Assembly: GCA_003483675.1 (NCBI GenBank)
Contig: DMYK01000239.1
Location: 469-9,754, forward strand
Direction: 5' to 3'
Length of the DNA: 9,286 nt
Source of the DNA: Microcoleaceae cyanobacterium UBA11344
GTDB lineage: Bacteria; Cyanobacteriota; Cyanobacteriia; Cyanobacteriales; Microcoleaceae
Below are positions 1 to 7,497 of this stretch, piece after piece (positions within the stretch are counted from its first letter, which is position 1; each line of letters opens with the position of its first letter). The notes beneath the pieces are model-generated. The model made no database searches. It saw only the letters and a program-made list of their open reading frames with translations, and was not told the DNA's origin. The translations under genes and the position numbers were made by a program.

Positions 1-42
1 TTTTAGCAGCAGGCTTTTGAGTTCTCGAATCTTTTTGGGCAT
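1..42 (-). CDS. hicA: HicA-type toxin, N-terminal fragment (runs off left edge)
   Basis: Only the first 14 codons are inside the window; they read MPKKIRELKSLLLK on the minus strand from ATG at 42. This matches the usual start of cyanobacterial HicA/YcfA-family proteins, small double-stranded-RNA-binding-fold mRNA interferases. In that family the MPKKIREL segment leads into a helix followed by the catalytic G-S-H motif, which would lie beyond the edge. A competing ATG at 52 in another frame gives MSAYAQKDSRTQKPAAK, which I do not recognise. No clear Shine-Dalgarno precedes either ATG. A consensus promoter lies just upstream and should start the mRNA near position 78, leaving a leader of about 36 nt. 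HicA genes are normally followed by a hicB antitoxin gene, which would be outside the window. The call rests on a short match plus the promoter. Confidence 0.55.
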   Translation of the reverse strand, partial: MPKKIRELKSLLLK

Positions 43-84
43 AAGCAGACATTAAAATTGTGGCAAAGGGACGGGAACACTTTA

Positions 85-113
85 ATTATATCCCAGAAAG
101 TAGCGTTTGTCAA
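85..113 (-). promoter_or_regulatory. Consensus sigma-70/SigA promoter for the leftmost gene
   Basis: Read on the minus strand, TTGACA (108-113) and TATAAT (85-90) are separated by exactly 17 bases (91-107). Both hexamers match the vegetative sigma factor consensus at every position. Transcription would start near 78, about 36 nt before the ATG at 42, so it fits the HicA-like gene. A perfect promoter at a putative toxin gene would normally need tight repression, for instance by a HicB-type antitoxin binding here. That is inference, because I see no obvious perfect operator palindrome. Confidence 0.75.
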
Positions 114-193
114 AATTACTTTTGAGTTATTACCGTTAGTTAGAGAGTTAATCGCTAAACATTATGCCAGTTTTTAGGGCAAGATAAATAAAG

Positions 194-235
194 GCGATCG
201 CCCTTCTCCTCCAGAAAGGCGATCGCTCTTTTTTT
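194..235. terminator. HIP1-based hairpin followed by a T-run (terminator-like)
   Basis: GCGATCGCC at 194-202 pairs perfectly with GGCGATCGC at 218-226, giving a 9-bp stem. Seven T residues follow at 229-235 on the plus strand. Both arms contain the palindromic HIP1 octamer, so alternative pairings exist. On the minus strand the same hairpin is followed by a weaker T-rich stretch (CTTTATTTATCTT), so it could also end transcripts arriving from the giant gene. No plus-strand gene precedes it here, so its role is uncertain. Confidence 0.4.
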
Positions 236-364
236 ACCGCAGATAAACGTGGATGGAAAAACGCGATTAGGTGCATTGTGGTAGCCAGTTTCACGGTTGG
301 GTGGGGGCGGGTTTATCGGGATTATCTGTGGGTGACAGAATTGATGGGTGAACCCGCCCCTACA
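236..364 (+). repeat. Direct repeat, copy 1 (129 nt)
   Basis: This block aligns without gaps, at an offset of 286, to 522-650, with about a dozen mismatches. Most of the differences lie in the first 60 bases. Its right half (295-364) is the core unit of the dispersed repeat family: it starts near GGTTGGGTGGGGGCGGG, contains GGGATTATCTGTGGGTGACA and ends in GAACCCGCCCCTACA. The core's own ends are inverted (GGGCGGGTT against AACCCGCCC), so each unit can form a long-range hairpin. The conserved flank at 236-294 (AGATAAACGTGGA and following) shows that a segment larger than the core was duplicated. Confidence 0.8.
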
Positions 365-449
365 ATTCGTTAATCCTGTAGGGGCGGGTTCGCCTAGATA
401 TTTGACACCCATCGACAAATTATAAAAACCCGCCCCAACCCCACCAACC
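295..449. repeat. Composite inverted pair of the dispersed repeat (MITE-like)
   Basis: The core unit at 295-364 is followed after 12 bases by an inverted relative at 377-449, which begins TGTAGGGGCGGGTTCGCC and ends near AACCCGCCCCAACCCC. The composite therefore carries terminal inverted repeats of roughly 20 bp with mismatches. The same arrangement recurs at 8906-9093. No transposase is present, so this is at most a non-autonomous element or REP-like structure. Confidence 0.7.
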
Positions 450-521
450 AATAGCGATCGCGATATTTTCGTGACCAACGCGATCGCCCCCACATTGATC
501 TAAACCGATCGCGCTTCTTTT

Positions 522-650
522 ACCCCAGATAAACGTGGAGGGAAAAACCCGATCGCGTGGATTGTTGTAGCAAGTTTCACGGTTGGGTGGGGGCGGGTTT
601 ATCGGGATTATCTGTGGGTGACAGAATCGATCGGTTAACCCGCCCCTACA
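522..650 (+). repeat. Direct repeat, copy 2, overlapping the 3' end of the giant gene
   Basis: This is the partner of 236-364. The core unit spans 581-650 and matches copy 1 at all but about three positions over 69 bases. It overlaps the last 15 coding bases and the stop codon of the giant minus-strand gene. No inverted partner follows it, unlike the composites at 295-449 and 8906-9093, because coding sequence begins there. Confidence 0.8.
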
Positions 651-3600
651 AATTTGAAATAATTACCATTCAAGCTCAAATTTGAACCTCCTTGGAGAAT
701 GCTAATTAATTCATTTTGAGCCGCCTTGCGGTAAATTGCCGTACCAGTTTCGTTAACTTGCGAGAAAGGAACTAGCAGATAATCATCGGCTTTACCATGC
801 AATTGGATACTATCTTCACTGGCATTAAAATCAGTAATCAGCGCGTAGTCGCTATCGAGATTATCGTAGTAAGTGTTATTGACATCTCCCAAAACGAAAA
901 TATCGCTGCCACCTCCACCCGTCAAGGTGTCAATTTCCTCAATTCCGGGGTTAATAGCATTGATGTCAACTCCGGTGAGGACATCGTTACCACTTTCGCC
1001 TGTAAGTAAATCCTTACCAAGGCCACCAAAAAGCGTATCATTCCCATCTCCACCTATTAAGATATCTTGCCCTTTTTCACCGTCTAAGTAGTCATCATTT
1101 TGATTCCCAGATAACACATCTTGACCTGAATTGCCAAAGATTTTATCATTTCCTTGTTGACCAGAAATGCTATCATCTCCTGCGGTGCCGTTGAGAATGT
1201 CATCTTGAACCGTGCCTTGCAAGCCATTATTCGGGTTAGCAAAACCGAAACCTCGGCTACCAAAAACGGCATAACTTTTGCCAGGAGAATCCTGAAATAA
1301 ACTGCCAGGTGCGCCAACAATTATATCATCAATGCCATCGCCGTTAACATCTCCCGCACCGCTGACAGCAGTGCCAACTAAACCATCGGTTTCTACTCCA
1401 TTTAAAACTAAGGCATTCTTACCGTTGGCTTCTCCTAAGCTGAAATTAGCTGGCAATTGCTTGCCACCAAAAACAATAAATGTTTTGCCTGCATTGTTTT
1501 TGCTGTCAGAGTTTGCGCCGGATGCTCCTATTAACAAATCGTCAAAGCCATCTTTGTTGATATCTCCGGCATAGCTAACGGCATTTCCGGCCGAGCCTTC
1601 GGCATCGAAACCGGAAATTGTAAAGCCGTTAGTGCCGTTCAATTCGGCGGGGTTGACAATGACAGGAAATGCCTCTTTTTTGCCAAAAATCACGTAGGTT
1701 TTGCCTGCGTTAATTTTGTCGCCAACTGTTGCACCGGGAGCGCCAATTACGATGTCTTTATTGCCGTCACCGTTGATATCTCCTGTGGCGGTGAGGGCGA
1801 TTCCAGAACGTTCTTCGGCATTGAGACCGGCGATGACAAATCCGGTAGTTCCATTTAATTCTGGGACGTTAACGCTGCCAGTAAATCCTCCTGGCAAGCC
1901 GAATATAACGTAAGTTTTGCCTGCATTAATGCCGCCGTTGGTAGTGCCACCATCTGCACCAATTACGAGGTCGGGAATGCCGTCACCGTTGATGTCGCCG
2001 CTGCTGGCAGTACCGCTAGAATTGCCGTCGATGCCGTTAATTACAAAGCCGTTGTTGTTAATTTCAGCTAGGTTTAAGTTAGGAGAAAAACCTGTGGTGC
2101 GGCCGTAGATGACGTAGCTTTTACCGGGTGTGCCACCGAGGGGGCCTGGTGCGCTGATGAGTATGTCGTCAATGCGATCGCCATTAATATCGCTAATTCC
2201 TGTAGCAAAGAGGCCTGCGTAGTCAAAGGTGTTGGTTCCTGTGACGGCAAAACCATTATTTCCGTTCAAATTAGCGAGGTTGAAGTTAGCAGGAAATCCT
2301 TGGTTTGTGCCGAAGACAATGTAAGTTTTTCCGGCATTGTTTTGACCGTTGACAGTGGCACCGAAGGCACCAATAATAAAGTCTTTGATGCCGTCGCCGT
2401 TGATATCTCCCGCACTGCTGACTGTTCCGCCACTGAAACCTTCGGCATCGGTGCCATTGAGGGTGAAACCATTTTGACCGTTGAGTTGGGAAAGATTGGC
2501 GCTGGCGGGGAATTTTTGAGTGCCAAAGATGACTTGACTTTTGCCTGCGGCGTTGACGTTATTGGGGTCGGCACCGAACGAGCCGACAATGATATCATCA
2601 ATTTTGTCGCCGTTGATATCTCCGGTTTTGCTGACAGCAACTCCTGAGAAGTTACCTGCTTCTGTGCCGTTGAGGACGAAGCCGTTATTGCCGGAAAGGT
2701 CGTCAAGTTTGAGGCTGTTGATGTTGATATTAACGGTGGCGGCTTGTATTTGTTTGCCGTCTGTTAGGAGGTAGTTAAATTTATCGGTGCCGGTGAAGTC
2801 TGGGGGTGGGGTGTAGGTGAGTTTGTCGTCGCTTTTATCGTCTGGGGTGTTGTTGTTGTCAAGGGTAATCGTGCCTCCGGCAACGGATTTTGTGTTGAAT
2901 TCTTTGATGGAGAGGGGGTCTTTTTCTGTGGTATCGTTGGCGAGGATATCTATTTTTGTGGCTGTGTTGACGGTGGTGGTGGAAAAGTCGCTGTTGGCGG
3001 TGAATGGGGATGCGATCGCAAGTACGCTATCTGGATCTGGTGCGTTGATTGCTGCTTCAAGAATGTCAGGATCGAAGTCAGTGAGTACGAGGTCGATGAT
3101 AGCAGCTTCGCGGGTGGTGGGATTTTTGATGCGATCGCCTATTAGTTGTTCGGCTTTTGCAACATCGGCGGGGTTTAAGTCGGAGATTTTAACTTTCTGG
3201 CGGGGGTAATTTTGCAGGGTAAAGGTGTTGGTGTTTTCGCCAGGATTGTAGTCGAAAAAGGATTCAGCTTGATTGACTCGCCAGCTATCAGCATATTCGC
3301 CATAAAGTTGACTGGTAGCAACGGGTTCTGTCAATACTGTTCCGTCGCGCTTAATTAGGTCATCTTTAGGGTTTTTGTTCAAGTTGCCGAGTAGTCCGGT
3401 AATTTGACCTTCTCGTTCATCGGTTAGGAAAACATTAATGTTGACGCGACTTGTACTTACCTTGGCAACGAGTTGATCTCCTGTGGGATAGACTATGGTA
3501 TAAGTTTTGCCTTCGCGGTAGATGCGACCATCTCCGACGGCGAGGGAGTCAAGATCGGAAATTTCAGTAGGAACTCCATCTATTAAAAGTCCTTGATCTA

Positions 3601-6600
3601 AGTAAATTCCGATGCGTTTTCCACCGATAATTGTACTTACGGCGGTGTTGTCGGAAACATTATTGCGCGGGTCGTTACCAACTGGTTGTTGTCGAACTTG
3701 GATTTTTAGGTCGCCACTTGTTGACTCGATTAAGGTAAATTCTCCGGCGGCTTGGAAGTCGTGATATTGTTTGTCGAAAGTTACTATGCGGGGGTCGTTG
3801 AAGGTACTGGCGCTGTTTTCTGGATGGGGTGGAGGGGGTGGGAATATGCTGGTGATAACATCTTTTACAGAATTCAAAAATTCTAGCTTATCCAGAAAAT
3901 TCCGAATCTTATCTAAGTTTTTTAACAACTGAAGTAGTCTGGAGCCAAACCTTGCGACGAATAGTGCCTCATCGCCTGGTATAGGTGTGAATAAGGTAGC
4001 AACTGCTAATACATCTAAAAGCACTCCTCCCGCAGCTAGTAATAATCCTCCTAGTGATACTAAATCACTTACTCCACCATCTTCTTCTTTGATCACCCGC
4101 TTCGCAATCGATTCATTTTTTGGATCAGGATCTTGGGTTTTATTCCAAGGATTGAAATTGTTTACATCCTCTCCTACTTGCTTGGTCTTAAATGAATCTT
4201 TTACTTGATTTTCACCAATCTTGTCAACTTTTGCACTTTCCTTAGCCTTCTCTATTTTATTTGTGGTTGAGCTCGGAATTTTATTCGCATAATCTTTAAC
4301 AACCTTCCACCAGTTTCTTCCAGTAATATCGACCAAACTGATTGGGTCATTTACTACATACGCATATAAATTCAAACCACCTGCTTGACCAATTGGATCG
4401 GGGTTAATAAACCGACCTTCCGATGATTCGTAGTACCTCGCCCGCATAAAATCAAGACTATTCCCCTCATCCATCACCCCAAACTGTCCAACAAACTCAA
4501 AGGGGTTAGAAACTGCCTCAACTTTGTTTAAATCTTCACCAAAAGGCAGATAGCTATAACGGTTAACATAGCTGCCATTTCCTCCTGTTAATCCTGCCGT
4601 CGATCCGATCGCATCAAAATCATAATAAGCTGTCGTATTAGTAGCATCAACGCGACTTTCCAGCCCTAATCCATGTGTGTAACGAGCAATTAAATTACCA
4701 TTGCTGTACTCACCCACCACATTGCCAAAACCACTTGGATCGAGTAAATATTCAGTCCGTTGACCGTTTTTAGTGCTGGCAATGCGGTTGCCAAAAGCAT
4801 CATAGTCATAAGTCCAAATCCCGTCAGGCGTAACAACACCCACTAGACGATTCTCAGCATCGTAAGTGTAAGTCGATGTCTTACCCCCCTCAGTCTTAGA
4901 AATCAGATTCCCATCAGCATCATAAGTGTAGTTTCCCTTACCTACCGCCGTGTACTGATTCAGACTGTTCGTTTCATAAGACGTAGCAACCCCATTATCA
5001 GTAACAGCAATCCGATTTCCCGCAGCATCGTATTGATACTGAATGGTTCGATTATCCGGCAAAGTAACAGAAATTAGCTGACCATTGGCATCGTACCCAT
5101 ACTGAGACGTGCCTTCCAACGTCGTCATGCTGGTACGCCGACCTAGCTGGTCATAGGTATAGTCAAAACGCGAATTAACTGAAGCATTTGGTGCGTAATT
5201 AACGATATTCAGCAGTTGCCCAGCCGCATCATAACCATAAGTTGTGTAAGTGCCATTGCCGTTATCTTCCCGACTCAAACGACCTAAATTGTCATAGGTA
5301 TAACCAGCAATTTTTTGACCGTTGCTATCAGCCAGTCCCGCCAATCTCCCGACTGAATCATAACCATAGTTAACCGCAAAACCATCTCGATCGACCATGC
5401 GAGTGCGACGACCTCCCGCATCGTAGGTGTACTGCAAAAACTGACCAGTGGGGTAAGTAATTTTTGTCAGTCGGTCAGCAGAGTCAAACTCTTGAGTAAT
5501 CGTACCTTTAGCATCAGTAGTAGAAATCAGATTGTCACGTTGGTCGTAAGTAAAATTGATTTGGGAACCATCAGGGTTACTCTGTTTGATCAGCCGTTCT
5601 CGGTCATCATAAGTGTATTCAATTCCCTGACCGCGACGGTTGACATACTTAACTAAATTACCCTGCGAATCGTAATTGAACTGCTCTTTAATACTCTCGT
5701 TAGTATAGGCAACTTTGCTCGTTATTAGCTTGCCATTTTTATCATAGTAACTAACAGTTGGATTCGTGCCCGTGCTGTTGCTTAAACTATCCAACCGTCC
5801 GAAAGTACGATTGCTGACTAAACCGTTTAAATTACCAATAGGGTAATTCAACTGCTCATCGCTGCTGGGAACATACTGGATTTCTACCAGATTACCTTTA
5901 TCATCGTAGTTGTAACCAGTAACATTACCGCGCTGATCGCTGACGCTCTGCACTTGGTTAAAGGTAGGATCGTAAGTAAAATCAACTGAATTACCAAGAG
6001 GGTCAACTTGATTAATGAGATTACTCTGCTCATCATAAGTGAAATTAGAGCTAATATTCCCTGGTGCAATCTGCTGAATTAGGTTGCCATCGGCATCATA
6101 TTTAAGCTGTAAGTTACGACCGAGAGCATCTTGTAACTGACCAATTTGACCTATATCATTTAACAGTAGTTTTGCCTTAGCTCCCGTTGCATCAATTCCC
6201 GTGACTCCACCCGCAGAATCATACTCAAAAGTAATCGCCTCAGCATCACCATTGAGACTTTGTTTGATCACCCGTCCTTGAGCATCATAGTCATATAATA
6301 TTTGCGTACCATCGGCAAAAGTCACAGAGGTAAGAGCTTTAGCCGCATTGTAGGTATAGCTAGTTGTGCCTTGAGGATCGGTGATGCTGAGAAGTAGTTC
6401 ACCAGTGGGGTCATAGCTGTAGGTCGTGGTTCTTCCCGCTTGGTCAACAACTTGGCTAATCCGGCTTTGAGAATTGTAGCTCAAACTCAGGTTATCGCCG
6501 TTAGTAGAATTAATCCGAGTTAGCTGGTTTCCCGTGTAAGTCGCTGTGATGCGATTGCTGTTAGTATCTTCAATAAAATCCAGCTTGCCATCGGCTCGAA

Positions 6601-7390
6601 AGGCAACCAAACCACCCCCTTGTCCCCGTAGTTGAAATGTATTTCCTACCTTAGTTAAAGTTGCCTTATCTCCGGGTTGGTTCAAATAAGTTCCATCGGC
6701 TTGCTTGCGAAATAATCGTAAACTACCAGAGGAGTTCACCGTTACATTACCATCACTATTTTCTGTTGCTGTAATGTCAAAAGGAAAAGTCGAACCGCGA
6801 CCGAGGAAACCCTGATTGTAGCGTTGAGCTATGCTTCCATAATTGCCAGCTTGTTCTAGTTCAAATACCAGTAACCGAGAAACATCGTTACTATAATCCC
6901 CTAACTGACTGAGATGGGTAGCGTTATCAGCTAGAACTGCCTGATATTGACCTGCTGTATTGCCAACTGAACCTGTAAAATTATTCCAAATAACATCCCA
7001 AGCATCGGCGGGTACGCTATCAGGACGAGCATTATTTTTGATGCTATTCCAATCAATCGGCGCATTTTCTGCTACAATCCCGGCACTAAAGTTAATATCA
7101 GTATTTGCCTCTACCGTTGGTTGAAAAGATACTTTAAAACTACTACTAGCTCCCGGCGCCAAAATACCAGCAGCACCTTGGTTGTTGATGCCCAAAAACT
7201 GTATATTGTCCGCAAATCCGCCACTAGCTGACTGTAATTGGGCTCCTGTCGCTGACAATGAAATTAAAGGAGCAACGGCATCTGTTTGACCCACATTTTT
7301 ATAGGTAACAGTCACCTGGCCTATTTTGTTAGGGCGGATGCCACGCGGGGCATTAATGGATACTTGTATGTTGTTATTCGTGTTAGCCAT
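635..7390 (-). CDS. Giant secreted RHS/YD-repeat protein with VWD, cadherin-like, FG-GAP propeller and RTX domains
   Basis: 2251 residues from ATG at 7390, with GAGGA at 7400-7404, nine bases upstream. Domains by residue: Ig/CARDB-like (about 8-110); RHS entry region with FLGRGSTFPFDITAT (about 185-290); about 20 YD repeats of the YxYDxxGxL type (300-880); RHS core (945-1025) with D998-PIG and D1021-ITG; charged helical linker with a hydrophobic stretch (1109-1137) and a polyproline run (1184-1190); VWD domain (1197-1355) with NDPRIVTFD and GLLGNLNKNPKDD; cadherin/Ig-like domain (1458-1557) with DILANDT and YTPPPDFTGTDKFNY; seven FG-GAP blades (1563-2048); eight RTX nonapeptides (2068-2139); C-terminal cap (about 2160-2251). 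There is no N-terminal signal peptide and no cysteine. With the RTX tail, this suggests type I secretion and calcium-dependent folding outside the cell. Adhesin, contact-dependent effector or matrix protein are all possible; the substrate is unknown. The last residues and stop lie in a repeat copy. Confidence 0.93.
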   Translation of the reverse strand: MANTNNNIQVSINAPRGIRPNKIGQVTVTYKNVGQTDAVAPLISLSATGAQLQSASGGFADNIQFLGINNQGAAGILAPGASSSFKVSFQPTVEANTDINFSAGIVAENAPIDWNSIKNNARPDSVPADAWDVIWNNFTGSVGNTAGQYQAVLADNATHLSQLGDYSNDVSRLLVFELEQAGNYGSIAQRYNQGFLGRGSTFPFDITATENSDGNVTVNSSGSLRLFRKQADGTYLNQPGDKATLTKVGNTFQLRGQGGGLVAFRADGKLDFIEDTNSNRITATYTGNQLTRINSTNGDNLSLSYNSQSRISQVVDQAGRTTTYSYDPTGELLLSITDPQGTTSYTYNAAKALTSVTFADGTQILYDYDAQGRVIKQSLNGDAEAITFEYDSAGGVTGIDATGAKAKLLLNDIGQIGQLQDALGRNLQLKYDADGNLIQQIAPGNISSNFTYDEQSNLINQVDPLGNSVDFTYDPTFNQVQSVSDQRGNVTGYNYDDKGNLVEIQYVPSSDEQLNYPIGNLNGLVSNRTFGRLDSLSNSTGTNPTVSYYDKNGKLITSKVAYTNESIKEQFNYDSQGNLVKYVNRRGQGIEYTYDDRERLIKQSNPDGSQINFTYDQRDNLISTTDAKGTITQEFDSADRLTKITYPTGQFLQYTYDAGGRRTRMVDRDGFAVNYGYDSVGRLAGLADSNGQKIAGYTYDNLGRLSREDNGNGTYTTYGYDAAGQLLNIVNYAPNASVNSRFDYTYDQLGRRTSMTTLEGTSQYGYDANGQLISVTLPDNRTIQYQYDAAGNRIAVTDNGVATSYETNSLNQYTAVGKGNYTYDADGNLISKTEGGKTSTYTYDAENRLVGVVTPDGIWTYDYDAFGNRIASTKNGQRTEYLLDPSGFGNVVGEYSNGNLIARYTHGLGLESRVDATNTTAYYDFDAIGSTAGLTGGNGSYVNRYSYLPFGEDLNKVEAVSNPFEFVGQFGVMDEGNSLDFMRARYYESSEGRFINPDPIGQAGGLNLYAYVVNDPISLVDITGRNWWKVVKDYANKIPSSTTNKIEKAKESAKVDKIGENQVKDSFKTKQVGEDVNNFNPWNKTQDPDPKNESIAKRVIKEEDGGVSDLVSLGGLLLAAGGVLLDVLAVATLFTPIPGDEALFVARFGSRLLQLLKNLDKIRNFLDKLEFLNSVKDVITSIFPPPPPHPENSASTFNDPRIVTFDKQYHDFQAAGEFTLIESTSGDLKIQVRQQPVGNDPRNNVSDNTAVSTIIGGKRIGIYLDQGLLIDGVPTEISDLDSLAVGDGRIYREGKTYTIVYPTGDQLVAKVSTSRVNINVFLTDEREGQITGLLGNLNKNPKDDLIKRDGTVLTEPVATSQLYGEYADSWRVNQAESFFDYNPGENTNTFTLQNYPRQKVKISDLNPADVAKAEQLIGDRIKNPTTREAAIIDLVLTDFDPDILEAAINAPDPDSVLAIASPFTANSDFSTTTVNTATKIDILANDTTEKDPLSIKEFNTKSVAGGTITLDNNNTPDDKSDDKLTYTPPPDFTGTDKFNYLLTDGKQIQAATVNININSLKLDDLSGNNGFVLNGTEAGNFSGVAVSKTGDINGDKIDDIIVGSFGADPNNVNAAGKSQVIFGTQKFPASANLSQLNGQNGFTLNGTDAEGFSGGTVSSAGDINGDGIKDFIIGAFGATVNGQNNAGKTYIVFGTNQGFPANFNLANLNGNNGFAVTGTNTFDYAGLFATGISDINGDRIDDILISAPGPLGGTPGKSYVIYGRTTGFSPNLNLAEINNNGFVINGIDGNSSGTASSGDINGDGIPDLVIGADGGTTNGGINAGKTYVIFGLPGGFTGSVNVPELNGTTGFVIAGLNAEERSGIALTATGDINGDGNKDIVIGAPGATVGDKINAGKTYVIFGKKEAFPVIVNPAELNGTNGFTISGFDAEGSAGNAVSYAGDINKDGFDDLLIGASGANSDSKNNAGKTFIVFGGKQLPANFSLGEANGKNALVLNGVETDGLVGTAVSGAGDVNGDGIDDIIVGAPGSLFQDSPGKSYAVFGSRGFGFANPNNGLQGTVQDDILNGTAGDDSISGQQGNDKIFGNSGQDVLSGNQNDDYLDGEKGQDILIGGDGNDTLFGGLGKDLLTGESGNDVLTGVDINAINPGIEEIDTLTGGGGSDIFVLGDVNNTYYDNLDSDYALITDFNASEDSIQLHGKADDYLLVPFSQVNETGTAIYRKAAQNELISILQGGSNLSLNGNYFKFVGAG
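974..1189 (-). repeat. RTX (haemolysin-type) calcium-binding nonapeptides, eight units
   Basis: Residues 2068-2139 of the giant protein are eight contiguous nine-residue units of the GGxGxDxUx type, for example GGDGNDTLF, GGLGKDLLT and GESGNDVLT. A further degenerate unit (GGGGSDIFVLG) follows an insert of about 18 residues. Such repeats form a parallel beta-roll that binds calcium outside the cell and usually sit just before a type I secretion signal. The fourth unit (GNQNDDYLD) lacks the central glycine. Confidence 0.92.
1247..2704 (-). repeat. Seven FG-GAP repeats (integrin-alpha-like beta-propeller)
   Basis: Residues 1563-2048 hold seven blades. Their calcium loops begin at D1591, D1662, D1734, D1799, D1871, D1943 and D2014, so spacing is 71-72 residues except for one interval of 65. 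The loops read DINGDKIDD, DINGDGIKD, DINGDRIDD, DINGDGIPD, DINGDGNKD, DINKDGFDD and DVNGDGIDD. Each blade also carries a GKxYxxFG-type strand. Seven is the number needed to close an integrin-alpha-like propeller. The periodicity is visible at DNA level as near-repeats about 213-216 bases apart. Confidence 0.92.
4316..4558 (-). other. RHS core domain and putative self-cleavage junction
   Basis: Residues 945-1025 of the giant protein match the RHS core-associated domain: YSYLPFGE, then FEFVGQFGVMDEGNSLDFMRARYY, then GRFINPDPIGQAGGLNLYAY, then NDPISLVDITG. In the RHS/TcC family the two DPxG motifs form an aspartyl protease that cuts after the second, releasing the variable C-terminal domain. Here D998 lies in DPIG and D1021 in DITG, 23 residues apart, so the second motif has isoleucine for the usual proline. 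Whether cleavage still occurs cannot be told from sequence. Confidence 0.8.
4751..6493 (-). repeat. YD-repeat array (RHS shell)
   Basis: Residues about 300-880 carry roughly 20 copies of the YxYDxxGxL motif, such as YTYDNLGRL, YGYDAAGQL, YQYDAAGNR and YDYDAFGNR, spaced about 20-22 residues. In Tc toxins and RHS effectors these repeats wind into a hollow beta-barrel that encloses the cleaved C-terminal domain. An interruption without clear motifs lies at about 502-568. The array's length is in the range of family cocoons. Confidence 0.9.
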
Positions 7391-7433
7391 GTCTTTATTT
7401 CCTCAAAAAAACTAATTGTTTGCAAAAAAACAT

Positions 7434-7492
7434 AACGGGTTTAGAAAGATTATCTGTAGGTGACAGAATCAATTGATGAACCAGCAGACGAC
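7434..7492. repeat. Decayed copy of the dispersed repeat
   Basis: The segment retains GATTATCTGTAGGTGACAGA and a following ATTGATGAACC, matching the core unit at 295-364. The G/C-rich ends have degraded: AACGGGTTTAG replaces the usual GGGCGGGTTTA, and GAACCAGCAGACGACA replaces GAACCCGCCCCTACA. It occupies most of the 107-bp gap between the membrane protein gene and the giant gene, so the latter's leader derives partly from a repeat. Confidence 0.65.
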
Positions 7493-7497
7493 ATTTC

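Noticed and set aside
155..493. Minus-strand open frame of 112 codons between the giant gene and the HicA-like gene.
   Set aside because: It is built almost wholly from the dispersed repeat and the HIP1 hairpin, has no Shine-Dalgarno or domain, and its protein (many P, G, N and repeat-derived peptides) looks like a repeat read by chance.
2300..2647. Plus-strand open frame of 115 codons opposite the FG-GAP region, and similar shorter frames nearby.
   Set aside because: They are antisense shadows created by the periodic codon pattern of the calcium loops. The minus-strand frame has clear domains.
7391..7497. Possible promoter TTGATT/TAATCT upstream of the giant gene.
   Set aside because: The spacer is only 14 bases and the hexamers lie in a repeat remnant, so it is not convincing.
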